Shown in pieces: positions 47,236 through 60,502 of a stretch of 64,000 bases of DNA (position 1 is its first letter; each line of letters begins with the position of its first letter). This DNA is from Doryteuthis pealeii (Eukaryota > Mollusca > Cephalopoda > Myopsida > Loliginidae). The stretch spans positions 65,777,036-65,841,035 of the forward strand of contig CM042157.1 in assembly GCA_023376005.1 (NCBI GenBank), read 5' to 3'. Under the pieces are notes generated by a model. It worked only from the letters and a program-made list of their open reading frames with translations. It ran no database searches and was not told the DNA's origin. The position numbers and the translations under genes are program-made.

Positions 47236-48124
47236 TGAAATATTAGATGTTATTTATGTTGAATAAATACATCTAATCAACAGAAATCTCAAAATATTAA
47301 AATATTTCACATAGAAAGAAAATGGTACAAGTTACTTTTCTAACTTATTTACATAAAATATCATTATAGAAATTCGTTTGAATTAAAATGTACATGATAT
47401 TGGGATTTGAATTCATAAAAAAAGAAAAGAAAAATAGAAAAATAACTTTACCTTATCTTTGAGAGGACAAATACAGATTATGTGCTAAGTTTGACAATTT
47501 TTGTCTTCAAAATTTTAAATTGGCAATTGACAGGAACAAGAAGAAATGTCAAACAATGTACCCAGCTTTTTTCCTAGTAGATCAATAAATAAATGAATAA
47601 TCTATCAGTCAAGAGTGGTTCCCCTTTGATCATGTTAGACTCATAGGAAATAACCCTGTTGGGCTCTGCTACAAGTATTGGAAAAAATAAGGGGTTAATT
47701 ATCTGCTCTTGGCAGCAGGGGGCCAATCAAGTAATACCGTAGATTGGCGCCGAAATTGAATCCCTTCCTTACTTGTAGTGTTGACGATCACGGCAGCAAT
47801 ACGTCTAGTCCAGTCTCTCCCAGAACCAAGGTGAATTTCAGCAGATAAGTCTGACTACAACACATTTATTTTGAAACTCTTGGATTTTCTTTAGATATAT
47901 GTTTGTTTTTTCATTTGTTTGTTGAGTCTTCTTCATCTGAATTTGAATGCCTATCTGTTAATGAGGGAAAATATAAGGTGCCCACCAAAAAGACCATACA
48001 AGTTCCCATGATAATTTTACAGTGTAACAGCTAAACGTTGGTTTGCCACCACGTTTTGTTTTATTCATTCTAGATGAGTATTCAAGGTTTTTTTCCAAAC
48101 TCAATTTTTAAAACATTTTTAAGA
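47236..48124. other. Unassigned, contains repeat shared with 27785-27990
   Basis: 47690-47870 aligns with 27785-27990. The rest is AT-rich with nothing recognised. Confidence 0.45.
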
Positions 48125-48455
48125 AATCCTTTTGTTCTATTTAACCCATAGATAGGACCCTTATAGACACTACCACTCCCGGTCAGAGTTGACATGGTAG
48201 TAATGGCAATGGAGGGGTATTCCACACTCAACTAACAGGGATTCCATCTTTAAGCATCACGGGTCACCACCCACGGCCAACAGGTGGCCCCATGGGAGCT
48301 TCATCCTCAGATAGAGTTTCACGTCACACCCAGGACATTAAGACTCTCAGTCACCGCTTTCTAGCACATATACGATTTTTAAAAAAGATTGGGGCTTGAT
48401 ATAAGGGTAATAGAGTTGGGACAATCACATAGGCTAGGACTTGACGTGGCCAGCC
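48125..48455 (-). mobile_element. SINE-C, without 3' domain
   Basis: From ATTTAACCCATAGATAGGAC through TCACCGCTTTCTAGCACATA to ATCACATAGGCTAGGACTTG. The 48220-48290 segment (CATCACGGGTCACCACCCAC, CCAACAGGTGGCCCCATGGG) shows part of the long-form extension internal to the body. Confidence 0.75.
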
Positions 48456-50969
48456 CATTGTTCGTGGGGGTCGCTCTGACGGCTCGTCTAGCTTTAGTAA
48501 GGACTAAAGTGGAGTGTTGCATGTCACGGACATGTGATGAGGGAATAATGATGGATTCTTCTTCTTTTCTCCTTTTTACTTGTTCGATGGTCATTTTTCT
48601 TTGGGCTGTTTCTCTTTTTTATGGTTGTTGGACTCTTCTCTTCATTTCCTGTTGATTAATTAATACCCAAGATTTTGTTATCGTTTTTATATGGTTTCTT
48701 ATAAACAACCCCAGCCCAAAAGTATTCTCAAATCACGCGGATGAGAGGCCAGCAATTTAGAGCGGGGGACCTTTGCGTCCGCTTCCGCTGACTGTCGGTC
48801 GGCAACTCTAACTAAACTTAGTTTCTGTTTACACGCTTCTATTGGTGCGTTTCGGAAGGGGTTAAGTAAAGGTTATTACCTGTCAATAACGATTTTTAAT
48901 TTTTAACGAACTCAATTCAAATTCTACCTACACTACTTACATAATTCATATGCTACGCATGAATTATGTAACAATGCCAGCTGTGCAATGGTTATCGTCA
49001 TAGTAAATGGATTCAGCGACCTGAGTTCAAATCCTGGATGAGGCTGGTTGAATTTCACATCGCGTTAATACTCTTGTGAAAGGTATGAATCCAACTATTC
49101 TCCCTCTTGCTATAGGTAAATAGTAGGGCAATGTTGACTATTTAGCCTTAGTATGGCAACCAGTCTAAGAGAAGGAAAACTCTGAATTCAAACCAGTCAA
49201 ACTTCGCTTAATAAATTGACCCTGTTTTACATGCTATGGAAGGATTGGTAAATACATGCGAAGTTACGATCATGGGTTGGACTGGTGCACACTGTGAAGT
49301 TGCTGTTGAAATGTTGTTGTTTTTTTAACTCTTTGCTAACTAATTTTCCCCCACGGCTGTTTCCCTATTGCAAAAGGATCAATTACCAGTCTCAGGTTGG
49401 TTCACAGACAACAACAAAAAGATGGCAGGGGTGTTCATGACGTGATTTTTCAATGTAAATAAGTGATACGTGTGAGAGCCTCTGTGAGCGACTTAAAGTA
49501 GGCAAAGAGTAAATCTTTAATTGCTACACAGATATTTTGTGCTCATTATATATCACGTCGGAATGCTGTTGTTCCAGGTAGAAAATCGATACTGTTATGG
49601 GTGTAACATGGCGGGCTCGATTTAAAATAACAACTCTCTTTTATGGCATGTCAATCTTTTTGGGGTTATTTCATGCCAAATCGATTACATAGTTTCAAGT
49701 AACTATTCTTAATACCAATAATTTATACACAAAAGGGTCGGTTGGTCAACCAATCTAGGAGAAGGAAAACTCTGAATTCAAACCAGTCAAACTTCGCTTA
49801 ATAAATTGACCTAGTGTCATCTTCTTTTGGGGCGATTTCTTCCTCTGGTTGATACGGCTTCTTTGTGTTGGGTTCCGATTGTCCGTGTTTATTCTCTTTG
49901 TCATTATTAAAGGAACACAAAACTTTGTTTATTTTTCTCAGACGTCTTTATTAAAAACGAAGCTCAAAAGAGTTCAACTACACGGTGAGAAGATGGCTCA
50001 CTGCGAACAGAGGACCATCACATCTGGCCCCTTCGACTAACCGCCAAATTCTCACTACTCAGTTCCCTTCACACGCTTTGCCTTTAGCCAATGGGTAATT
50101 CCATGTCAAATCATCTAGAAAAAATTAAAATTATCATCCAACCCCTTCAAATTTTCTGAAATCTTTCCATGTGTGGGCTATGTTAACGTTATTTGGGATA
50201 ACGTTAACATAGCTTCCAATTCCAAAAATTGCGAAGTTATGTTAATTTTTAGTTCTCCAAATTTGGTGGTGTTGGCGAAAAATAGCGACTTTTTGTAATC
50301 TATTTTTGTCTGTAAAATGAGTTATAGAGCTTCCTTACTTCTAAAAATTAGTTTATAAAAACATTTTTGCCCAATGAATCCAAATATGCTATGAAAAAAG
50401 TCTTAAAGTCAACCACTTTTAAGTTATTGATGATTTACTGATTTTTTCATAGCAGTATCAATATCCCGATGTGGCACTGAATCTAAGACAATTTTTTTTT
50501 CTATTATTATTTCATATATATTGAACATTATTTGTACCGAAAAGATAGTTTGATTTTTGCTCAGAACTGTCAATAACTTCTATAACGGTCATGTATTCAA
50601 TGATAACGTTTCATTTGCAATACCGTTATTTAAATTTTACTACACGACAGTCATAGTTCATAGGCAACCCACAAATTATGTAACAGCCTTTCCCACATCA
50701 TCCCAAAATTTTGAGTAATTTTCCACTATTACATAACTTATAACTAAAATGTTGGGTCTTTCCTTCTCATTATTTAACATGGGTTGAAAATCGATACTGA
50801 TAAAACTCGAACAAGACCATTCCCACGTAACATGAAATGAACACCAATAGGAAGGTTATAAATATCTGCCACACCCTGTACTTTAGGGTCATCTAACCAG
50901 AAACTTAAATTCTTTAAGATTTACTCAATACAAACTTTATAGGCAAAGACACTCCTTAGCGGAGAGGGA

Positions 50970-53900
50970 GAGTCACTGTGGTGTATTGGTTAATGTACCG
51001 GAGTGTGACATCATAGTTAGCGAGTTCAAACACCAGTCGCACTATTATATTCCCTTTCGGACTCATACTCTTGGGAAAGGTATGAAACCCCTCATCCCCC
51101 CTAACTATGTCCCCGTTGCGTATGTGTTAATGTACTGGACTGTGACATCTTAGTAAGCGAGTTCAAACACCAGTCGCACTATTATATTCCCTTTTCGGAC
51201 TCATACTCTTGGGAAAGGTATGAAACCCCTCATCCCCCTAACTATGTCCCCGTTCCGTATGTGCTAACGTACTGGACTGTGACATCTTAGTAAGCGAGTT
51301 CAAACACCAGTCGCACTGTTATATTCCCTTTCGGACTCATACTCTTGGGAAAGGTATGAAACCCCTCATCCCCTAACTATGTCCCCGTTGCGTATGTGTT
51401 AACGTACTGGACTGTGACATCTTAGTAAGCGAGTTCAAACACCAGTCGCACTATTATATTCCCTTTCGGACTCATACTCTTGGGAAAGGTATGAAACCTC
51501 TCATCCCCCCTAACTATGTCCCCGTTGCGTATGTGTTAACGTACTGGACTGTGACATCTTAGTAAGCGAGTTCAAACACCAGTCGCACTATTATATTCCC
51601 TTTCGGACTCATACTCTTGGGAAAGGTATGAAACCCCTCATCCCCCTAACTATGTCCCCGTTGCGTATGTGTTAACGTACAGGACTGTGACATCTTAGTA
51701 AGCGAGTTCAAACACCAGTCGCACTATTATATTCCCTTTCGGACTCATACTCTTGGGAAAGGTATGAAACCCCTCATCTCCCCTAACTATGTCCCCGTTG
51801 CGTATGTGTTAACGTACTGGACTGTGACATCTTAGTAAGCGAGTTCAAACACCAGTCGAACTATTATATTCCCTTTCGGACTCATACTCTTGGGAAAGGT
51901 ATGAAACCCCTCATCTCCCCTAACTATGTCCCCGTTGCGTATGTGCTAACGTACTTGATTGTGACATCTTAGTAAGCGAGTTCAAACACCAGTCGCACTG
52001 TTTATATTCCATTTCGGACTCATACTCTTGGGAAAGGTATGAAACCTCTCATCCCCCCTAACTATGTCCCCGTTGCTTATGTGTTAACGTACTGGATTGT
52101 GACATCTTAGTAAGCGAGTTCAAACTCCAGTCGCACTGTTATATTCCCTTTCGGACTCATACTCTTGGGAAAGGTATGAAACCTCTCATCCCCCTAACTA
52201 TGTCCCCGTTGCGTATGTGTTAACGTACTGGACTGTGACATCTTAGTAAGCGAGTTCAAACACCAGTCGCACTATTATATTCCCTTTTCGGACTCATACT
52301 CTTGGAAAGGTATGAAACCCCTCATCCCCCTAACTATGTCCCCGTTGCGTATGTGTTAACGTACTGGACTGTGACATTTTAGTAAGCGAGTTCAAACACC
52401 AGTCGCACTATTATATTCCCTTTCGGACTCATACTCTTGGGAAAGGTATGAAACCCTCATCTCCCCTAACTATGTCCCCGTTGCGTATGTGCTAACGTAC
52501 TGGATTGTGACATCTTAGTAAGCGAGTTCAAACACCAGTCGCACTATTATATTCCCTTTTCGGACTCATACTCTTGGGAAAGGTATGAAACCCCTCATCT
52601 CCCCTAACTATGTCCCCGTTGCGTATGTGTTAACGTACTGGACTGTGACATCTTAGTAAGCGAGTTCAAACACCAGTCGCACTATTATATTCCCTTTTCG
52701 GACTCATACTCTTGGGAAAGGTATGAAACCCCTCATCTCCCCTAACTATGTCCCCGTTGCGTATGTGTTAACGTACTGGACTGTGACATCTTAGTAAGCG
52801 AGTTCAAACACCAGTCGCACTATTATATTCCCTTTCGGACTCATACTCTTGGGAAAGGTATGAAACCCCTCATCCCCCCTAACTATGTCCCCGTTGCGTA
52901 TGTGTTAACGTACTGGACTGTGACATTTTAGTAAGCGAGTTCAAACACCAGTCGCACTATTATATTCCCTTTCGGACTCATACTCTGGGAAAGGTATGAA
53001 ACCCCTCATCTCCCCTAACTATGTCCCCGTTGCGTATGTGCTAACGTACTGGATTGTGACATCTTAGTAAGCGAGTTCAAACACCAGTCGCACTATTATA
53101 TTCCCTTTTCGGACTCATACTCTTGGGAAACGTATGAAACCCCTCATCTCCCCTAACTATGTCCCCGTTGCGTATGTGTTAACGTACTGGACTGTGACAT
53201 CTTAGTAAGCGAGTTCAAAAACCAGTCGCACTGTTATATTCCCTTTCGGACTCATACTCTTGGGAAAGGTATGAAACCCCTCATCCCCTAACTATGTCCC
53301 CGTTGCGTATGTGCTAACGTACTGGATTGTGACATCTTAGTAAGCGAGTTCAAACACCAGTCGCACTGTTATATTCCCTTTCGGACTCATACTTTGGAAA
53401 GGTATGAAACCCCTCAAACTATGTCCCCGTTGCACGTACTTGTGACATCTTAGTAAGCGAGTTTCGCACTGCGACTCATACTCTTGGAAAGGTATGAAAC
53501 CCCTCATCCCCCTAACTATGTCCCCGTTGCGTATGTGCTAACGTACTCTGTGACATCTTAGTAAGCGAGTTCAAACACCAGTCGCACTATTATATTCCCT
53601 TTCGGACTCATACTCTTGGGAAAGGTATGAAACCCCTCATCTCCCCCTAACTATGTCCCCGTTGCGTATGTGTTAACGTACTGGACTGTGACATCTTAGT
53701 AAGCGAGTTCAAACACCAGTGCACTGTTATATTCCCTTTCGGACTCATACTCTTGGGAAAGGTATGAAACCCCTCATCCCCCTAACTATGTCCCCGTTGC
53801 GTATGTGTTAACGTACTGGACTGTGACATCTTAGTAAGCGAGTTCAAACACCAGTCGCACTATTATATTCCCTTTCGGACTCATACTCTTGGGAAAGGTA

Positions 53901-56245
53901 TGAAACCCCTCATCCCCCCTAACTATGTCCCCGTTGCGTATGTGTTAATGTACTGGACTGTGACATCTTAGTAAGCGAGTTCAAACACCAGTCGCACTAT
54001 TATGCTCACTTTCGGACTCATACTCTTGGGAAAGGTATGAAACCCCTCATCCCCCTAACTATGTCCCCGTTGCGTATGTGTTAATGTACTGGATTGTGAC
54101 ATCTTAGTAAGCGAGTTCAAACACCAGTCGCACTATTATATTCCCTTTCGGACTCATACTCTTGGGAAAGGTATGAAACCCCTCATCCCCCCTAACTATG
54201 TCCCCGTTGCGTATGTGTTAATGTACTGGACTGTGACATCTTAGTAAGCGAGTTCAAACACCAGTCGCACTGTTATATTCCCTTTCGGACTCATACTCTT
54301 GGGAAAGGTATGAAACCCCTCATCTCCCCTAACTATGTCCCCGTTGCGTATGTGTTAACGTACTGGACTGTGACATCTTAGTAAGCGAGTTCAAACACCA
54401 GTCGCACTGTTATATTCCCTTTCGGACTCATACTCTTGGGAAAGGTATGAAACCCCTCATCTCCCCTAACTATGTCCCCGTTGCGTATGTGTTAACGTAC
54501 TGGACTGTGACATCTTAGTAAGCGAGTTCAAACACCAGTCGCACTATTATATTCCCTTTCGGACTCATACTCTTGGGAAAGGTATGAAACCCCTCATCTC
54601 CCCTAACTATGTCCCCGTTGCGTATGAGCTAACGTACTGGATTGTGACATCTTAGTAAGCGAGTTCAAACACCAGTCGCACTGTTATATTCCATTTCGGA
54701 CTCATACTCTTGGGAAAGGTATGAAACCCCTCATCCCCCCTAACTATGTCCCCGTTGCGTATGTGTTAACGTACTGGACTGTGACATCTTAGTAAGCGAG
54801 TTCAAACACCAGTCGCATTATTATATTCCCTTTCGGACTCATACTCTTGGGAAACGTATGAAACCCCTCATCTCCCCTAACTATGTCCCCGTTGCGTATG
54901 TGTTAACGTACTGGACTGTGACATCTTAGTAAGCGAGTTCAAACACCAGTCGCACTATTATATTCCCTTTCGGACTCATACTCTTGGGAAAGGTATGAAA
55001 CCCCTCATCTCCCCTAACTATGTCCCCATTGCGTATGTGTTAACGTACTGGACTGTGATATCTTAGTAAGCGAGTTCAAACACCAGTCGCACTATTATAT
55101 TCCCTTTCGGACTCATACTCTTGGGAAAGGTATGAAACCCCTCATCCCCCCTAACTATGTCCCCGTTGCGTATGTGTTAATGTACTGGACTGTGACATCT
55201 TAGTAAGCGAGTTCAAACACCAGTCGCACTATTATGCTCACTTTCGGACTCATACTCTTGGGAAAGGTATGAAACCCCTCATCCCCCTAACTATGTCCCC
55301 GTTGCGTATGTGTTAATGTACTGGATTGTGACATCTTAGTAAGCGAGTTCAAACACCAGTCGCACTATTATATTCCCTTTCGGACTCATACTCTTGGGAA
55401 AGGTATGAAACCCCTCATCCCCCTAACTATGTCCCCGTTGCGTATGTGTTAATGTACTGGATTGTGACATCTTAGTAAGCGAGTTCAAACACCAGTCGCA
55501 CTATTATGCTCTTTCGGACTCATACTCATGGGAAAGGTATGAAACCCCTCATCCCCCTAACTATGTCCCCGTTGCGTATGTGTTAATGTACTGGATTGTG
55601 ACATCTTAGAAAGCGAGTTCAAACACCAGTCGCACTATTATGCTCACTTTCGGACTCATACTCATGGGAAAGGTATGAAACCCCTCATCCCCCTAACTAT
55701 GTCCCCGTTGCGTATGTGTTAATGTACTGGATTGTGACATCTTAGTAAGCGAGTTCAAACACCAGTCGCACTATTATATTCCCTTTCGGACTCATACTCT
55801 TGGGAAAGGTATGAAACCCCTCATCCCCCCTAACTATGTCCCCGTTGCGTATGTGTTAATGTACTGGACTGTGACATCTTAGTAAGCGAGTTCAAACACC
55901 AGTCGCACTATTATGCTCACTTTCGGACTCATACTCATGGGAAAGGTATGAAACCCCTCATCCCCCCTAACTATGTCCCCGTTGCGTATGTGTTAATGTA
56001 CTGGACTGTGACATCTTAGTAACGAGTTCAAACACCAGTCGCACTATTATATTCCCTTTTCGGACTCATACTCTTGGGAAAGGTATGAAACCCCTCATCC
56101 CCCTAACTATGTCCCCGTTGCGTATGTGTTAATGTACTGGATTGTGACATCTTAGTAAGCGAGTTCAAACACCAGTCGCACTATTATGCTCACTTTCGGA
56201 CTCATACTCTTGGGAAAGGTATGAACCTTCTCATCCCTTTAAAGA
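50970..56245 (+). repeat. 136-bp satellite array, about 38 units
   Basis: The unit runs ACTATGTCCCCGTTGCGTAT, TTAACGTACTGGACTGTGAC, CATCTTAGTAAGCGAGTTCA, CACCAGTCGCACTATTATAT, CTTTCGGACTCATACTCTTG, GGAAAGGTATGAAACCCCTC. Central units carry TATTCCCTTTCGG. The right-hand third (about 54000-56210) mixes these with the copy-A type GCTCACTTTCGG. Units at 53390-53540 are strongly shortened. TATGTGTTAACGTACTGG and GAGTTCAAACACCAG correspond to the A and B boxes of SINE-D. Confidence 0.98.
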
Positions 56246-58699
56246 CTGAGTCCATATTCGTTAGCCGAAGTAGATCTCCACCTGTAGAGAGAGTGTGAGT
56301 CCCATGGCCTTGTGGCTAACGTACTGGACAGCGACATCGTAGGACCCTACTTTTAGCTTCAGTTTCACTATCAAATTCACTTTCTGTGAAATACCTTCGG
56401 AAAATTATGACACCCTTCAACACCTAGCCATGGCTTAAATCGTATCACTAGTGTTATTCTAAAAGGATCGCTTTGGTATTAAATAACCTACGAATGGTTG
56501 AGATGCCATTAAACAAAGAGACCAAACAAAAATCTGTTTTGTAATGGATGACAGAACACAATATATAAATGTAATGTGGTGGACCCTATGACCCTTTGCT
56601 ATAATCTATCAGCTAACGCTGGTGTGAAAAACTCATAATGATAATATGTGGGGATTAAAATAAAACGAAAATTATTAGAATTTAAAAAACAACAAACTCC
56701 CATGGGCCCTCACCGGAAGAACCCTCTGCGCATGTCTGACAAAAAGGACTGTTCACCGACCCACAAAAGAATCTCTTGGCCGATCGAGTTCAGGCCTTAA
56801 CTGAGTGTAGTCGCTTCCTCGGCCAGGGGGGGGTGGATATCCCCTTGCCACGGTCAACTATGACCCGGTCAATAAAGCCTAAGTCACGAAACTACCTCCT
56901 GTCTTTGCCTCTTTCTTTTCGTTCCCTAAATTCCTTCCTTTTCAGTGCGACCACCAAATGAGATGGGGAAAAGGCAAAAACCAGAATATCCAGCTACCTT
57001 TTAACCGTAAAACACCCAAACTTCATCCTACCCCATAAATAAAAACAATGATTCAAATTTTGAATGACACTAATAATTTCAGCACAATCAGCCAAAGAGT
57101 GGCAGACCAAGCAAGGGTAATCTTAAAAAGAAAAATTTTCTTTGATCTCGAGAAAATAGACATAGAAATTCTTGGTTAACAATTATGTTTATATTGTTGT
57201 GCAGATCAATCAGTTTTGTTGTTATTACTTTGTGTATGCTATTGCTTACCACATTATTTTCAAACTCAGTTTAATGTTAAACTAAATCAGGTAATTTAAT
57301 CAAAGACCATAATAATCCACTATAAAACTTTCTCTTAAATTAACAACAGTGTAACACTACGCTTTCCTTTCGGACTGGAGAGATGTGTTAAAATATTATT
57401 TACTTTACCCTCTCTTAGTCAGAATAGCCAAGATGATGACGTGTCAAGTCTTGGTCACATCTTGCACTCATTTCCGACTGGAGAGATGTATGTGTCCACG
57501 TTCTTACGCTACGACTCTTCTTCTAAAGGAGTAAAATAATGTGTGGATAAAAAGATATGCAATATATCTATCTCTGTAACAGAGAGGGTAGAATCCTAGT
57601 TGTTGCACCTGTGCAGTTGTTGGCAGTTCTATGATGTTGTGGAGTCTAGAATCAACGTGGGGTCTGAGGGACATTTTGCCTAGTGCCAATAGGAGTTCTT
57701 AATAATAACACAAGGCCACTTCTTTTTTTTTCTAATGAGCATTTTATTTCCCCCAAGTTACAACTACCAAGAGCAAGACATTTCATGTCTTTCTCCGATA
57801 ACGCATTCTGCCAGGTCAGAGTGGACCAGGGAGCAACGGTGATGAAGGGGTGCTCCACATTCCCCAAACCTCCAGAACTGGAACCTCACCATCAGATAGA
57901 GTTTAACATCATTCCCAGGACATGTAGACCCTCAGCCACCGCCTTCTAGCACCCAGGCTAAATTTTCCCTCTGACCTCTCACTCTTTTTTCCCTTTGCCA
58001 CATACTATTCGCTTGTCCAACCAAAATACGCCATCTCATCACTCAAACTGTTCCGTTCTCTTAACACATCATCATTTAAACTTTTCCATTCTAATCAGGC
58101 CACTCAGACCACCCTCACGGTTGCACATCATACCCATTATGTAACAACAGGTTTAGGCCATAATATTTGTTTAATCACAACTAAGAATTCACAAAAATAT
58201 CTTAGTGATATGACCTGGATGGGACACATGCAACAACACACCAACTAGATCAGACAGCGGAAACCATGGGGACTGGTTATTATTGCCTTTTCACTTCTAA
58301 AAAGGTCAAGGCTCTTGGTAGGTATGGACATATACTTAACGTTAGATTAGTTGATTTATATCTGTCTGATCATATGGAAATATGATCTCTCTAATAAGAT
58401 GCAAATTCTTCCAAGCCGTATCTGTATCAGTGCTACTGTATGGCTGAACTACACAAGGATGCTGCTGTCCTGAAAAAAATGCAACACCCTACAAAAAAGC
58501 AACTGTATTGCCACTTACCTCCTATCACACAAAACTATAACTAAGATGAACAAGACATGCTGGATACTGCTGGAGAAGTAAGGATGAACTCATAAGTGAC
58601 GTTTTCCCGTGGACACCGACAATTGGACATACTAGAATGTATAAAGAAATTAGACACGAAACGACAGTACTCCAAGTTTGAAGTATGGAGTTAACCACG

Positions 58700-59112
58700 A
58701 GTGTGGCAGACAGTTTAAGAGTTAAAGAAATAACCAAACAACTAGAAATATGAATAAAAGACGTGTATTACAGAATAACAATAAGGATTGCAAACTTTAG
58801 TCCGTCTGCACAAATGTATAATTTGTCACTTATCTGAGTCCTGCGATAGGGTATTATCGGAGCCCTTGCTACGGCCTTCTGATAGTTCGGATATGATAGA
58901 CGTTCTGTTTGATGTCCGACTCCGATTCTGGTTGTTGAGGAAGGGATGGAGTGACCCTGTTTAGGTCTGTTCCCTTTGACAGCTGTATCAGAAGAGGACG
59001 AGGTTTGCTTATTCGGTTTTGCCGCCAAAGTATGCTGGTCGTGATTGGTTGGTTCGAAACAGAGGCTCGTAGACAAGGACCATAACCCCCATACCCCAGA
59101 ATTCTCAATAAA
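58700..59112 (-). repeat. S2 repeat, copy 3 (in duplication copy B)
   Basis: The counterpart of 43121-43520, with one base missing near 59038 (TGCTGGTCG for TGCTGGTTCG) that shifts any reading frame. Confidence 0.6.
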
Positions 59113-59264
59113 TGGGCTGACCAGCAGAGACTTACAGTAATCATCTCTCTGTATGGATACTAGATGTTGAGAGGAGGACTTGTAAGGAGCAGTGACCAAT
59201 ACGGATGGGTGATGAGATAGATTCATGTGCTGTTAACATGACATTGGTTTGGTTTGGTTTGGTT

Positions 59265-59600
59265 TGTTTTACGACATATCAACGTCAGTGGGTCATTTAA
59301 TATCGACAAAGTTGTGAAATAAATTCATTCTTAATGCATAATACAATTTTGTTTATAAACTCATGTTTTTCTATTCAACCCATAGATGGAACCCTAACAG
59401 GTACTACCACTCCAGGTCAGAGTGGACCAGGGAGCAATGGTGATGAAGGGGTGCTCACATTCCCCAAACCACCAGAACTGGAACCTCACCATCAGATAGA
59501 GTTTAACATCATTCCCAGGACATGTAGACCCTCAGCCACCGCCTTCTAGCACCCATATGATAAGAAGGATTGGGGGTTGCCATAAGGGCAATAGGGTAAC
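59265..59600 (-). mobile_element. SINE-C, full body and 3' domain
   Basis: From ACGACATATCAACGTCAGTG to CCATAAGGGCAATAGGG. It crosses the right border of duplication copy B at 59438 without interruption. Confidence 0.88.
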
Positions 59601-59774
59601 ACGACCTAATGATGATGATGTAATACTAAAGAAGACGTGTATTCATTATGTGCTAAATATGTGATCTTGGATTTTGTTTGTTGGCTGGTTGGTTGGTTGG
59701 TTGGTTGATTTAATAGATCATTAATTAGGACAGAGTATTTTCTAGGTGAACTGACACACTACGGCGCACAGTCT

Positions 59775-60150
59775 GGTCACGTCAAGCTCTAGCACCTATA
59801 TGATTTTCCCAACCCTATTGCCCTTATGGCAAGCCACAACCCCTTTTTATCATATGGGTGCTAGAAGGTGGTGGCTGAGGGTCTACATGTCCTGGGAATG
59901 ACGTTAAACTCTATCTGATGGTGAGGTTCCAGTTTTGGAGGTTTGGGGAATGTGGAGCACCCCTTCATCACCATTGCTCCCTGGTCCACTCTGACCCGGA
60001 GTGGTAGTACCTGTTAGGGTCCCATCTATGGGTTAAATAGAAAAATGTATTTATAAAAAAACTGTATTATCCATTAAGAATTGATTTATTTCAAAACTTT
60101 ATCGGCATTAAATGACCCACTGTGGTTGATATGCCGTAAAACAAAACAAA
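59775..60150 (+). mobile_element. SINE-C, full body and 3' domain
   Basis: From CACGTCAAGCTCTAGCACCT to ACCCACTGTGGTTGATATGC plus (AAAC) tail. With the minus-strand copy at 59265 it forms an inverted pair about 175 bp apart. Confidence 0.9.
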
Positions 60151-60254
60151 CGGCGCGCAGTCTCTGGATGCGCGAGGTAATAATATTTTTTATTTAACTT
60201 TTTTTTTCAATTGAATTAGATCACTAAGTAGGTCTGAGCCTATTCTAGTGGTGA

Positions 60255-60487
60255 CCACCTCAAGCAGAGATTTAAGAGGTTTGAGTTCAGAGTTTTCCTT
60301 CTCTTAGACTGGTTGCCTAACCAAGGATTAAAGAGACCAGCATGCCCTATTTACCCATAGCTGGAGGGAGAGTAGTTGGATTCATACCTTTCCCAAGGGT
60401 ATTAGCGCTATATGAACTGTAACTTCGTCTAGGATTTGAATTCTGATCAACAAGTCCATTTCCTACGACTCTAATTAGACCATGTGC
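60255..60487 (-). mobile_element. SINE-B copy
   Basis: The minus strand reads TAATTAGAGTCGTAGGAAAT and ATTCAAATCCTAGACGAAG, then CCCTTGGGAAAGGTATGAAT and TAGGCAACCAGTCTAAGAGA. Confidence 0.85.
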
Positions 60488-60502
60488 CTCCATTGGTTGG
60501 GT

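Larger units (their letters stand above)
48555..59438 (+). repeat. Segmental duplication, copy B (~10.9 kb)
   Basis: It has the same content and order as 37800-43858. The size difference of about 4.8 kb is almost entirely satellite expansion (50970-56245). Local differences include a ~33-bp deletion near 48890, a templated palindrome at 50177-50213, a 9-bp deletion near 58479 and scattered substitutions. Its right end continues into an unbroken SINE-C, so B preserves the ancestral right junction. Confidence 0.92.
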
